DNA of 64,000 bases from NCBI GenBank assembly GCA_947044365.1, contig OX345636.1, positions 2,031,501 to 2,095,500 on the forward strand, in the 5' to 3' direction. The notes under the pieces are model-generated. The model ran no database searches, was not told the DNA's origin, and saw nothing but the letters and a program-made list of their open reading frames with translations. Shown here piece after piece: positions 25,987 through 37,289 of this stretch; positions within the stretch are counted from its first letter, which is position 1, and each line of letters starts with the position of its first letter. Both the position numbers and the translations under genes were made by a program. The stretch comes from Petrosia ficiformis. Taxonomy: Eukaryota; Porifera; Demospongiae; Haplosclerida; Petrosiidae.

Positions 25987-26330
25987 CACAGAAAAAATAG
26001 CTGTGTAATTTTTACCTAGTTATATGTGCTAAACCTGATTTTACTGTGCTGAATTTAAAAAATTACACACTTGATGTGCTAAAAGGCATTTTAGATCACA
26101 TGTAGAGAATAGCACATGACAAATAACACACATTTGCTGTGTATCTGTAGCACACATAATGTGTATAAAGGTATTTAGCACATACCAATGTGATATATTG
26201 ATGACAATAGCACATACCTGTGTTGAGCACTAATATCAACAACGCTATGCATAACATAATTATACATGCATGCATGTATGCATTATATTTAAATACCTAG
26301 GCCTATTATTATAAATATATATTCTCTGTG
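25987..26330. mobile_element. TA-flanked MITE-like element, 344 bp
   Basis: Bounded by CACAGA and TCTGTG inside flanking TATATAT tracts. The interior repeats TAGCACAT or its complement at least five times. It interrupts the segmental repeat. The terminal repeats are short, so the family is uncertain. Confidence 0.5.
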
Positions 26331-26639
26331 ATATATATTAGCAACATAGTCATAATAATATATCCAAAAGTTATGGATGCTAGCAAATACCTGATTATTA
26401 AGTCACCTGTAAACTCCTTATCTACTTGTCATTTTTCAGCTGTCCTAACTTGCCTTGCAAATACAGAAAAAGGGGATGTAGACTAGTGATGTACTAATAT
26501 CATGAAATTTTACGAATGTTCAAACAAACCAATAATATTTATTATTCAGAATTATTTCAGACTCTTGAGTTTAATTACTATATAAATGATAACCATTGAC
26601 TCAGTGTTTACAATTATACTATATATCAGAGAGTACGGT

Positions 26640-27600
26640 AGTACTCTCTATGTAGGGATGGCACGGAAAAAAATGGCAGCCCATACATTTCAATTGCAAG
26701 TGATGAGCTGAAATCTCTGGTAATATATACAGGTAAGTTTTAATACACACATACCTATTCATATCTAGTGTTTTTATGACTACCAACACCTTCTAGATGG
26801 CCAAACATTGTCGCTAAAATAGAGAACCGGCGGGTGGCCAAACTGGCAAAATCTTCATCATAATTATTAAGGTTGTAGTCTTTTCCGTGGGCGGATGCTA
26901 CTCCAATCAGTTTCCAGTCTTGCAAGCTTCTTGCTGCATACAATCTGGTTCCATTCTGTATTTTTTGGAAGCCACACCCACCCTGGGGTATAATTATTGG
27001 GCCTAAATGTTTTCACTGATAGTTTATTTTCAGAAACAAAGCTAAACACGGCCCACGGGTGGTGGAGGGGCGGTGGGTGGGAAACAATGGTGGGGTAACT
27101 GTAGTTGCTCTCTGAGAAAGATCGGAGTTTGATAGTGTCTAGAAAGGTAAATTTTATGGTTTCAGTGAAAAGCTACAGAATTCAGCTTTCTTCAGCCTCT
27201 TGTAACTTTAAAAGTAAAATGAATTTGCAGAAAACGGCTTTGTAACCTTTCTGAAAAATTGTCAAGGGGGGGCAAAAGTTGAATGTTGAGAACTTTGGGG
27301 GGGCGATGTATAGGGTTGGTGTGGTCTGCACACCAACTGCCTAGGGGGGTGTGGGGGCATGCTCCCCCAGGGATTTTTTTTGGTGTTAGACTCTCTGAGG
27401 TCATTTCTGGTGCATTTTCAGACCACAATGATGTAACTGTTTGAGATACTATTTTTGGAATCTAAACCCAAAATAGTTGTATTCAGCTAACTATTAACAT
27501 TAAAATTTTTGGGCAACCAAATTCCAAAGGGGGGGGCAAAACTCTAGCCCCCCCCCCCCTAAATGAAACCCTGATCTTTTTTTTTTAATATAATATGCCA
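26640..27600. other. GC-richer repeat region with G and C homopolymers
   Basis: This block is markedly less AT-rich than its surroundings. A stop-free minus-strand frame covers about 26755-27000 (segments GGCGFQKIQNGTRLYAARSL and ATRRFSILATMFGHLEG) with no domain I recognise and no ATG. Further along are runs such as GGGGGGGCAAA and a run of about 14 C (27.54 kb). The GTGGGGGCATGCTCCCCCAG stretch is of a kind common in uncharacterised repeats. I do not call a gene. Confidence 0.4.
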
Positions 27601-27612
27601 AAAGATTATAAT

Positions 27613-27643
<31 letters not shown>

Positions 27644-27699
27644 GTCATTGCTCACTGATTTGTAGGGTTATATAATAACAAGAACATTTACTTCAGATG

Positions 27700-28405
27700 G
27701 TTTACATAAAACATATAAAGTAATAAAATTGTACTGGCATGTTAGTTTTTATAATAATACAATAATAGTTATATAATTATATAAACTAACATGTCAGTAC
27801 TTATTACTTTATAACTGAAAGATTTTAGTATGATTATACCAGTCTCTTCCTTGTCTATACTATAAGTCTTACATTTTAGTCTCTGTTTTATCTCAAAAAA
27901 GAAAGAAAGATCTTCAATTAGTGTGAAATGTACTATAAAGAGAGCATAGAGCACTAAGACAGGTCCTGAAGTTCGAGTCACGTGCACAGCACATGACTTA
28001 AAAATTTGAAATAGGCGGAGCCTGAAAGTAATGGAGAATTCTTGGAGCCAGTGCTCGATGTTGTACCAACCACTACCCAAGTTTTGTTTGCTTTTATGTA
28101 GTGCTTTACTAGCGATAGTCATGATACAGGAGTATTTATGTTTTAATGTGTCCAGAAGTTCCCAAGAGTCTTCTCGAGTCTGGAAACAGTAACCGTGAGT
28201 TATAAAAATGGTCATAACTTTATAACCGAAAGATTTTAGCAAAAGCCTGTTGTTATTTTTGATCCTTGTATAATTTGAAGTCTGCCAGTAGCTCGTTGGA
28301 GCCACCAATGTTCGTAGATTTCCCAAAATTTTGCGAACACACACACACAGACACACAATATGATTACCGTACCCTTCCGCCTACGCTTCGCGGCGAGGGT
28401 AATAA
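27700..28405. mobile_element. Repeat with terminal hairpin and CA/GA simple repeat
   Basis: The right end has ACACACACACAGACACAC followed by a hairpin, CCCTTCCGCC...GGCGAGGG (28.37-28.40 kb). Short phrases such as ATTATACAAGGATCAAAA and TACAACATCGAGC recur in the repeat at 58.8-59.05 kb. An inverted repeat at about 27720-27815 is nested at the left end. A 195-codon minus-strand frame spans it but has no domain and reads through the simple repeat, so I regard it as spurious. Confidence 0.45.
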
Positions 28406-28555
28406 TATATATAGATGCATTGTACTATCTGCTGTCTTCTCAGGAATCACAAAGTTTTACTGACATTGAAATGGCAGTATTAGTATACTTAGTACAATTT
28501 CAGTCACATAACAAATAAACTACCATGTTTCATTTAGAATGTGATACAATGTATA

Positions 28556-29511
28556 TTATACATGTAACAACCTGAGTACTATTATGCTGTTAGTAGATGA
28601 ATATTCACCACATAGTTGGACAATTGCTTCCTTTTGCTCCTCAATTTCACACAGTATTCCTAGAAGAGTAGTGTTAATTAAAAACTAAACTATCATATAA
28701 AATATCGTATACACTGCACATGTTCAAGACGAAGACTTACCAGACATTACTTCATCCCCACGGTAAAAAAGTTCTCCTGACCTGGACGTGTAGCCAGGCG
28801 ATAACACATCCATTGCTAGTGGTGTATGGCAACAGAAAGTGGAACATTCTTGAAGTTATGGGTGACAAAACTTTTAATCTGTGCAATCTTTGATTCAAAT
28901 CTCATGCACCACTGGTATCTTAATGGGCCAAATGTATAATTACAATGATAAAATGTTACTTATATGTACAAGCGTATACTTAACACATACAACATAATCT
29001 GTTCTGGAAGGTGTACCAAGTGATGCATTTTTAAGGGTGCTGCCTCCATATAATTCTTTGAAAGATTCAAGATAAATGTCTACAACCCATGCAAGATGAA
29101 CAGAGAAATCTTCTGTCACTTCATATGCACAGACCATACTGCAGATATCCCATAATAGAAGAAATGAATTCCAGTGTTCATATCAAATGGCACTTTATCA
29201 CCAATCATGAATGGCAACAATTCAACAAAAGTCATCATCTGCGAGACTACATAATTTAGATCTATGTCTTAAATTGAAAAGGCAAGTTTACCGTAGGGCC
29301 TGACTGACTGATATGGAAGTCTGAGGCAGATGTGGATTCTCGGTACAGTGGCATAGGTCTAGTATCAGCTTCACTGTAGCCATAGGGATGGGCTTTGATG
29401 ATATGGTTTAGATAAGATAGATTGAAGTATCCACAAGTATATACAAGAATCAAGACAGTGGAGGAGATAATTGATGTGCCGACGTGCCACTCCCTCGGAG
29501 ATGGAATGCAT
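28556..29511 (-). pseudogene. Decayed transposon-type protein gene (MHD..EG / PKMHHLVHLP family)
   Basis: Reading down the minus strand, conserved blocks appear in order but in changing frames. They are MHSISEGVARRHINYLL (ATG at 29511), YFNLSYLNHIIKAHPYG, VSQMMTFVELLPFMIGDKVP, SVHLAWVVDIYLESFKELYG, KMHHLVHLPEQIM, GPLRYQWCMRFESKIAQIK and GDEVMSG|ILCEIEEQKEAIVQL. The order matches a family of metazoan proteins related to plant-type transposases (MHD..EG, GD.VP, P.MH..VH.P, MRFE.K motifs); I recall the family but not a name. Lesions include a frameshift in the A5 run near 29030, an in-frame TAG near 28816 and a shift in a T run near 28770. An 81-nt intron (28660-28740) with good GTAAGT and TTCTAG sites still joins in phase. 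It is not expected to be functional. Confidence 0.7.
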
Positions 29512-30240
29512 AATAGAAAGTTATCCGATTAGTTGGGTGTTACAACTTACTCATGCGCATTGCATTAAACATTATTAAAATATTCACGGTGGCGCTCTAC
29601 AACCTCACTGCATTACAACCTCCCGGTATGTTGAACACAGCAAACAAATTAAAACAATTGCTATTCTAGTAGCATACTGCAATGTCTTCTTAATCATTCT
29701 ATTTTCTTCGAGTTGTTTCAACTGAGAAAAGGTCATAACAATTGTAAAACATGCAAAAAATCAGGTAATCTTCTTACAAATTATAAGTATACACAACTTA
29801 TCAATAGGCTATCGAAACAGCTACTATGGAGTGAGATACTTGTGTCATAAATTACAATGCATGTTGTGTAAAGACTAACCTTTCCTGTGACCTTCAATAA
29901 TCAATTTTTCACAAGTAGTTACATTAATTAGTTACTAAGTATGTATGATATACAGGACAAAGAAGATTGTGAAGTAAGCCTGTTTCTCTACAGTTACAGA
30001 AATAGGTGCAATAGTTATATGTACATTACAGTTAATATTGTATAGTTTTATGCAGTCATTGCAATGAAAATACTAGCAGTAGACAGATTTCAAGTGTATT
30101 TGAAATCAAAATAGATGTGAGTGTATTCTTCTAAGTGTAAAAAAATTGATGAATACAATACATTTTCAGGGAAATAAGAACGTCCACTTACAGGACTTGG
30201 TTTTGGATGAAATATAAGTCAGAAATGCTTTCCGCCTACA
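29512..30240. other. No gene seen
   Basis: AT-rich, no repeat relationship noticed and no protein-like frame. Confidence 0.35.
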
Positions 30241-30414
30241 AATGTGGAAGGTATATATGTACAAGTACATATGTATGTATATATATGTAAATATGTATAT
30301 ATGTATACATATTTATAATGATGTATATGTATACATGTATATATGTAAACATGTATATTATGTATATGCATACATGTATATATGTATATAATATTATATA
30401 TATATATACATGTA

Positions 30415-30456
<42 letters not shown>

Positions 30457-30460
30457 ATAG
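30241..30460. repeat. TA/TATG microsatellite
   Basis: Imperfect ATATGTATAC-type repeats grade into pure (TA)n at 30425-30455. Frames on both strands here are low-complexity Y/I repeats and not genes. Confidence 0.9.
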
Positions 30461-30600
30461 TTAACAGAACATCAAAGAGCCGACAGGGCGTATATATGGC
30501 ATATATCCCCGACCACAGGGAACCACAGGGAAGTTATACAACCACATCAAAGTTCGTTCACGAGTACAGCAGGGATATATGGCATATATCATCCCTGGTA

Positions 30601-30619
30601 TGACGTCATGCGCATGCGC
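30601..30619. promoter_or_regulatory. CRE site next to NRF1-type site
   Basis: TGACGTCA (30601-30608) is followed directly by ATGCGCATGCGC (30608-30619), a palindromic NRF1-type motif. Both are common in TATA-less bidirectional promoters of animals. Two repeats of GGGATATATGGCATATAT-like sequence lie just upstream (30.49-30.60 kb). Confidence 0.4.
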
Positions 30620-30641
30620 TGTCACCGAACGTCTAAAGAGA

Positions 30642-30749
30642 ATGAAGGCTAGGAAGCGTGTTCGACAAGTAAACACAGAAAAGAAGCTCTCTTTGTCTCT
30701 TAAAAAAGAACCAATAGATGGGCGTTTCTCCCAGGAACTATTCGTTTGA
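30642..30749 (+). CDS. Possible short ORF or first exon, 35 codons
   Basis: An ATG 23 nt after the CRE/NRF1 pair opens a basic peptide (MKARKRVRQVNTEKK, later KKEPIDGRFSQ) ending in TGA. The composition is nuclear-protein-like, and the position after a promoter-like element is the only support. No clear donor site ends the frame. A 113-codon frame on the opposite strand overlaps it; neither has a recognised domain. Confidence 0.2.
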   Translation: MKARKRVRQVNTEKKLSLSLKKEPIDGRFSQELFV

Positions 30750-31274
30750 TTGCCCCATATCGCCGAAAGTATAAGTTGTGTTAGCCTGTTACTCATGTCC
30801 ATTGTCCTGTTCTTCTTTGATGTTTCTGTTAGCTATAGAATATATTATATGTACCATGGTTTCTCGGTATATATGGTGAATATAAGACCCTCACACCTCA
30901 ATATTGGCCCTCGGCTTCGCTTCGGCTTCGCTTCTTGAGTAGCCTTGTCTTGAGGAACAATGTATTGCCTTATCAAACCGAAAGACAATTGTTTTATGCA
31001 TCTAGACAAGGCATAAATGTATTTTCATGGCAAAACAATACTAGCCTACTGGACAACACTAGAATTCCAGGAATTTCATCTGCAATTGAATAGCTAGTGT
31101 AGTAGTATAATTAAGTTTACTAAATCAGTTTCATATCACACAACTACTCTAATCAAATGATAATTTTTGTTGCTTGTTGGTTGTAACAATAGGATTAATG
31201 TAATAATGTCAACTTTCTTTTTTACAGAATGTCTACTGTTTGGTATCAACTGAATTAGAAATCGCCTAGTCATG

Positions 31275-33296
31275 TTGCTATTTCAGGAAATGACTTTGTT
31301 GATGATTTAATAAATAAGGTGCTTCAGAATGAACATTTGCCCAATATACCCCCAAGCAATAATGTTATTGCACATGCCAGTCTAAAAGAGTAACTGACCT
31401 GCTCAAGATTGATTTTGGCGGGAGTGATAACCCTCTTCACTGAAATTGGTAAGCAGAGAGTTATTTTTTCACTGCTTCAAGTCCTCTTTTCTAAATAATT
31501 CACCCCCCCCCCCCCCCCACAGACATTTGTGTTAACGTCAATGGAAACCTCACCTACATTCAAAATTATCCACCTGAGAAAAAACTTGCTTCATTCGTGA
31601 GGGAACAAATAGGTTCTCATAGTTTGGCAAATGCAATTGTCAAGTATAAATGCAACATTATTTATCTGGATACTTCAGTGCAAATTTGTGAATATGAAAC
31701 AACTATTATTGACTGCTTGCTCATCTTTACCGAGATTGGTAAGCAGTGAGTTATTTACACGGCTTTAATTCAGTCTTTTCTGTTTTCCACAGAGGTCGAG
31801 GTTATATTGGAGTACAGAAGTAAGTCAGTAAATGAAAAAATGGATTATAAAGCCAAATACACAGTATCTACACTTGTGAAAAAAGGAAAAAAAAAAAGAA
31901 AATTGTTTGGAGAAATAAGTAGTGAAAACATAATTGAGGAGCATGATGGAAATCACATAAGTGATCAGACCCAATTGATTTTACAATTTGCAATTGACAA
32001 AAACTTCACCATCAGTAAGTTAAGCTACCTTGTTTCTATCTGTATAATTGTTTTTCATAAAGGGTATAAGACCCTTTCACCATCAGAAAAATTAAAAGAC
32101 ATGCATGGCTGTCCTAACATACCCACCTTCATCTTACGCAAAAAAAGTCTCTAATCATCTTGAATACATGGATTTCACCTATGCAACAATCTTTGATCAT
32201 CGTGAAAATAAACATGCCAATCATGTCTCTTTGTATTACCCACTTATTGCTATTTTTCCAAAGAGAAAGACCGAGTTTCAGCATTTCTACAACTCCTAAG
32301 TTCCTACATTGGTACATTAATACGCCCAGTTTTGCTTCAAAATGAGGCAAAGTGTGATGGTGCCATAAAAGTTAAAGGCAGTCCCTGTGTGATAATAGAA
32401 GTAAAGAATGAAGTTGGGACTGGAGGCAGTGATAGCTACCCACAACTTATTGCTTATATTACATTCAAATGTTGAGAAAGGAAGTCATTAGAAATTGCCC
32501 TGGGCCGACCTATTTTGTAGAAGTTGTGGGGCCACACATGTTCATCTATGGTGCTGTGTTTGGTCAATATGTATATGTGGACAGGCTAACATCTCCCATT
32601 TGGTTGGTTGTCCAGCCCGAGAATAGCTCTGCAATGGCAAAAATAGCAAGGACACTTAAAGCTTTGAAAATTTCAATTCACAGTTTGATGAACTACTACG
32701 AGCATATTAAAATATCTAAACAACCAAGATTCCCATTCTTTCAGTCATTAGAGGAAGGAGAAGGGATCACATATGTTAAGGAAATCAAGATGCATGTGTT
32801 TCGGGCTACTTGAGATCGTGATGAGCAAAATTTGATCATGAAGTTCACTGATAAATACTGCATTGATGCACACAATGTCCTAGCTACAGCAGGATTTGCA
32901 CCTAAGCTGTTGTACAGTGAATATGTAACAAAACGTTTCATGATGGTGGTGATGGAGGAGGTGCAGGATGCTGTTTTCCTCACTGAATACTTAACACAAC
33001 ACTCAAATGAAAGGACCAAAGTTTTAACCAAGTGTACAAATGCCCTAAACAAATTACACGAGTCGGGTTTCTGTCAAGGTGACTTCAGACCAAACAATAT
33101 TTTGGTCCAAAACACAGGAGAAGTTTATGTGATCGACTTCCATTGGGACAGAAAAAGTAATGAAGCTTGTTATCCATTATTTATGAACCATGAAAATATT
33201 TCATGGACACCATTGGCAGCTGATGGACTACCACTTCAAGAAGAACATGACTTTCACTGGATACAGCAGCTTGAACACATATTGTACAATTATTAA
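31275..33296 (+). pseudogene. PD-(D/E)XK nuclease-protein kinase gene of Crinkler (CR) type, damaged
   Basis: A spliced gene. Exon 2 (31523-31738, 216 nt) joins exon 1 and exon 3 (31793-32014) in phase 1; introns are 74 nt (31449-31522), 54 nt (31739-31792) and probably 48 nt (32015-32062). Exon 4 first carries a restriction-endonuclease-like fold (KCDGAIKVKG then VIIEVKNEVG, the D and ExK of PD-(D/E)XK). A linker with CPGPTYFVEVVGPH follows, then a small protein kinase. Visible kinase features are a KFTDKY lysine region, MVVMEEV hinge, QGDFRPNNILV catalytic loop and VIDFHWD metal-binding motif. This arrangement matches nuclease-kinase CR effectors known from fungi and other eukaryotes. Breaks: an early stop in exon 1 (31390), frame changes near the A7 run at 32140 and the T5 run at 32253, a shift near 32456, and an in-frame TGA at 32811-32813. 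Kinase catalytic residues are intact. Function (intracellular conflict or signalling) is inferred. Confidence 0.75.
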
Positions 33297-34034
33297 TCCT
33301 CTCTTTTTGATAAGATTATTGATATTAAAATTAATAGGAATTAATAATTCACTTTGATCTCCATGATAAAATGGAATGGGCATATGCACGAATGTAATTC
33401 AAATAAATAAATGATTAATAATTATTATAAAATTAACATTTTTAATACTCAGTACAAGAAAGAAAAAAAAATGAATCAGTACAAGAAAAAAAAAATGAAT
33501 GCAACCACTATGAGAACACGTGATATTTTTTTGTCCTCCAACTGTGTGTGACAAAGGTCTATTCCAAACCTGTATGTATACTTGTTTGACATGTTTGAAC
33601 TGCATGCTCCAACCACCTCAAATTAATCAATGTACTGTACATACATTAAAAATTTAATTCGACAGTCCACAAGTTTGAATTAAAATGATACTTTCAGTAC
33701 TAGTTTGAAGCAGTTTGACATGTTTGAAACTCCTCAAACTAATCAACTGTACATGTAATGAGTGAACAGATAAACATTTAATATGAATTTTATACTATTT
33801 GGAAGCAAATATAGAATGTAATCAACATAATTATATTAAATGTATATAGTCATTACATTTGATAAATTGAAGTGGTTCTTACAGCTTCAAACTAATATAG
33901 AATGCATATTAAATGTATGTACATTACATTTAATTAATGAAATAATGTATAAAATTTGAAGCAGTTCACAGATTGGTAAATGTTTTTATTATTCTTTACA
34001 TACTTATATACATTACATACATTGCACTTATGAC
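33297..34034. other. No gene seen; AT-rich intergenic
   Basis: Contains short repeated phrases around TTTGAAGCAGTTTGACATG and TACATTACATTTAAT at about 33.65-33.96 kb, giving weak local repetition. No coding or RNA feature recognised. Confidence 0.4.
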
Positions 34035-34745
34035 CTAGATTAGAACGAGAAAGTCCACCACCAGTCAGATATAATTATATATCTTATGTGAATAACACAC
34101 CCTGAGGCTTTGATTTATCCTTATATGATAGCTTGAAATTAGAACTTAGCATGACATATCATTATCCAATTTTATGATAGCCTCATCAAAAGGATCACAA
34201 ATGCTATAGTATGGACAATAAAAATATCTTATATTATTATCAATGATACATAAGCAAATTGCTGCCTATATCTCTGACACAATCAGATCAATGGTGTTGA
34301 CTAATTAAAAAACAAAATGTTAAGTAAGAGTTGAAGAGACCTGTCACTCATGGATTGAAGTCTGCAAAAACCACATACATTGACTTCAAAGGGCAAAGAC
34401 ATTACATTATATCGGGAAAACACCTGGACATATGTATGTATATGCTTGTTACAAATAATAAGACAATGTGTTACATGCAGTCAGTGGAGCTCCACAATCC
34501 AGTAATTGCATAACATTATAAGTGGTCAGGTATTATACTTGCTCCACCTAATATAACATCTAGAGATACCATGATATTAATAAATATGGTAAAAACACAC
34601 ATTACTGTTTAACACAAGCAAACAGCAGATATATATATGTATGCTGAGTCAAAGCCTTTAGGAACTAAGGTACATATGTGAAAAACAAGTGGACACCAAA
34701 AATGATTTTATATATACATGTATCTGTATTATGTTATGATCAAAC
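34035..34745. repeat. Left direct repeat flanking the Ty3/gypsy remnant
   Basis: Matches 37790-38935 in the same orientation. Shared segments include CCTAGATTAGAA, CACCCTGAGGCTTTGATT, GCTATAGTATGGACAATAAA, CAAAGGGCAAAGA and AAACAAGTGGACACCAAAAA. Position on both sides of gag-pol suggests degenerate LTRs, but exact TG..CA ends were not found. Confidence 0.55.
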
Positions 34746-35117
34746 ACAACCAATTCCCCCAAAGGCATGTAATTAAAGCACTTAAGGTTACTGTGTAGTG
34801 TTTTATGAACAATTAAATAGCTACATTTGTATAACATTTTTTTATCAAAATAAACACTTGTGTAAAAAGATAAACATGGAATATATAATATAATGTGTGG
34901 GGAGTGAATGATGACGATCTTTCTATGGAGTGTAGGTCTCCCCCATAAAAAAAAAACATGTTACATCTCATTATGATTATATATATATATATATATGTAT
35001 ACATGTATCATTCTATGATTAAGTAGTAAACTAGAGGAATGTTAATCTAGAAAATGTTAGTAGATAATTATTGTCAATATTTAAGGTTAAACAATTATTA
35101 AAGCACTTAAGGACTCA

Positions 35118-35162
<45 letters not shown>

Positions 35163-35244
35163 TATACACATCTCACATTGAAGAACTCAAATTCATGGTT
35201 ATAAGACAGTAATATTAAGATCTATTTAATAAGAGTGTAATTGC

Positions 35245-35743
35245 AGCATCATTTTCGACAGAAGCCATCAGTTGCTGTAGAGCGACTTAAATTCCACTCA
35301 ACTGTTCGTCAACCCTCTGAATCAGTAACATCCTACATTGCTTGCCTCCGGGAATTATCAGAATTTTGCGAATTTACTAATCTTGACTAGTTTGTGGAAT
35401 CAATAATCCAAGAATTCAAAAACTTTTCCTGACTGAATCTTCCGACAAGCTAACCTTCAAACGACCTCAGGAATTGGCTGAATCAGTGGAAGCTGCAGAG
35501 AAAGGCATCTATGATGTTACTTTCACCACGAGTAATCCACACATCAATGTTCTCTCTCAACGACTGCGGAAGCCCTCTTGTAATCCGAAACCACAGGATC
35601 AGCCTCTACCCATTATCCAAAATAGCTGTTACCATTGTGGAGGTAAACATCACCATACTCGCTGCCAATTCAAAGATGCTACATGCCATTACTGCCACAG
35701 AAAAAGGCACCTTATTCGAGTCTGTAGGAAACGACAAAATTGA
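35245..35743 (+). pseudogene. Gag remnant with CCHC zinc knuckles
   Basis: The first part matches the C-terminal capsid region of Ty3/gypsy Gag (SVTSYIACLRELSEFCEF, then LTFKRPQELAESVEAAEKG). It is interrupted by a TAG near 35385 and a frame change before 35474. The nucleocapsid part has a good C-X2-C-X4-H-X4-C knuckle (CYHCGGKHHHTRC) and a second one (CHYCHRKRHLIRVC). It ends with TGA at 35741-35743, and the protease continues in an overlapping frame. In an intact element Gag packages element RNA; this copy is too broken to do so. Confidence 0.8.
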
Positions 35744-35744
35744 A

Positions 35745-36341
35745 AATTGTCACTCTAATCTGGGTCATCCTGTTGCTCAGCAGGAGCAATCTGTTTCTTC
35801 TGTCCTTATTCCTGATTCCTACCCTGACACACTCTACATTGTGACGAGCAAAAACCATATTGGTCCACTTCATGTGCAGTTAACAGTAGATGGGAAATCC
35901 ACATCCATGCAAGTCGACACTGGTGCAGCAGCTTCTCTCATAAGCCAGGCGACATACTCCTCTTTATGGGACACTCCTCCCCCTCTAACAAAGAGCAACA
36001 CTAGTCTAATAACTTACACAGGAGAACAGGTCCCCATTTTGGGTACTCTGATGACTCATGCTTTGTATAAAGAGCAGTCTCACCGCCTTCCCCTTTATGT
36101 GAAAGGTAAAAGACCATCACTTCTGGGACGTGATTGGTTGAATTTCTTCAGGTTAGACTGGAAGGAGATCTGCACCTTTCACCAACCTTCCAAGTTGGAT
36201 AGGATACTGAAGCCCACTCTTTTGGTACACTTTAATCCTAACAAGCAATTGATTCTCTCATGTAATGCCTCCTCCATTGGAGTTGGTACTGTTCTCAAGT
36301 CAACCTATTTGTTATGCCTCGAGAACTCTGTCCCCCGCTGA
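35745..36341 (+). pseudogene. Aspartic protease fused in frame to start of RNase H
   Basis: The frame open from 35511 becomes recognisable after the Gag stop. A retropepsin domain has its catalytic triad at 35916 (VDTGAAASL) and the family's LLGRDWL motif near 36120. The next conserved residues are those at the beginning of the RNase H domain (PNKQLILSCNASSIGVG near 36240). The whole reverse transcriptase palm and fingers are therefore missing, with the frame preserved across the deletion. The first RNase H catalytic Asp (usually D in DAS) is Asn here. The frame ends shortly after, where a shift leads to the next piece. Confidence 0.75.
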
Positions 36342-36816
36342 GAAAAACTACTCTCAACTCGACAAAGAGGCTTTTTCCATAATTTTTGGAGTGACAAGAT
36401 TTCAACAGTACCTATTTGGAAGACATTTCACCTTGTTGACTGACCATAAACCATTGATTTATTTATTTAATCCCCACAGATCAGTTCCTCAAATGGTCTC
36501 AGCCCGCATTCAGCGTTGGTCTCTAATTTTAGGAGCCCACAGTTACAATATTCACTACCAACCAGGAAAGGATCACGGGAACGTGATAGTCTCAGTCGCC
36601 TACCATTGTCAGTATATTCTAAGCAAGTACCAGTACCTGGAGATGTCATTTCATTTTTTGTGGCTCCAGAATCATTGTCCCTCCACTCTGCTGGAAGCAC
36701 TTCGTAAATTGCATGTAGCCCACCCTGGTATTTGTCAAATGAAATCACTCGCTAGAGGATATGTCAGGCCCTTTTCTTGGGAAGATGTTCCTAGTAGCTG
36801 TCGATGCACACAGTAA
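36265..36816 (+). pseudogene. RNase H and integrase N-terminal remnant
   Basis: This frame continues RNase H with ICYASRTLSPAEKNYSQLD, KEAFSIIFGV, LLTDHKPLIYLF and IQRWSLILGAHSYNIHYQPG, all hallmark Ty3/gypsy blocks. After a divergent stretch it enters the integrase zinc region (KLHVAHPGICQMKSLARGYV) and stops at 36814-36816. The first Asp of the integrase core is still visible in another frame (AVDAHSKWLEV near 36790), but the DDE core is otherwise deleted. It cannot encode an active enzyme. Confidence 0.8.
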
Positions 36817-36833
36817 ATGGTTAGAAGTCCGGT

Positions 36834-37289
36834 ATGTCACCCGCATTCCTTATGTTTGATCGAACTCTTCGTACGAGATTGGATCTCCTGTTCCCTAACA
36901 CTGCAGCTGACCAAGTTGGAAATAGTCAAGCTCGAATGATTGCTAAGCATAAGAATCCATCCTTCAAGCCGGGATACTTGGTGTACTGTGGGAACTTCTC
37001 TACAAATCAGCCTAAATGGATCCCAGCTGAAGTACAAGCAACAACTGGTCCTTTGTCGTATCGACTCTCTCTCTCTTCGATGGTCGTTCTGTCAGAAGAC
37101 ATGTGGATCATGTCATTTCTCGTCAAACAGAATGCTTTACTGATACTTCTAGTGAAGATGATATCATCATTCCACCTCAAACTGAATCAGAAGCAATTGT
37201 TCCACAAGACAATTGGGTTGAGCATTTTGGGAAGAAGTTGCTTGGACGAATGGCCAACTTTATTGCTTCATTGCAGATATAATCATTGA
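36834..37289 (+). pseudogene. Integrase C-terminal remnant
   Basis: The frame begins directly after the truncated core and shows the region preceding the integrase C-terminal domain (RTRLDLLFPNTAADQV) and its SH3-like part (FKPGYLVYCGNFS, KWIPAEVQATTGPLSYRL). These are typical of gypsy integrases, in which this domain binds DNA. The sequence loses family resemblance after about 37090 and ends at 37287-37289. Confidence 0.7.

Larger units (their letters stand above)
35245..37289 (+). mobile_element. Ty3/gypsy retrotransposon remnant, internal region
   Basis: Gag, protease, RNase H and integrase pieces occur in the order expected for Ty3/gypsy, but the region is about 2 kb instead of about 4 kb. 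The reverse transcriptase core and the integrase catalytic core are deleted. Stops and frame changes separate the remaining pieces. Direct repeats at 34035-34745 and 37790-38935 flank it. Confidence 0.85.

Noticed and set aside
27769..28356. 195-codon minus-strand frame
   Set aside because: Reads through a CA/GA simple repeat and an inverted repeat, has no domain, and parts recur in another repeat at 58.8 kb in broken form.
30219..30458. Tyr/Ile repeat frames on both strands
   Set aside because: Translation of a TA/TATG microsatellite.
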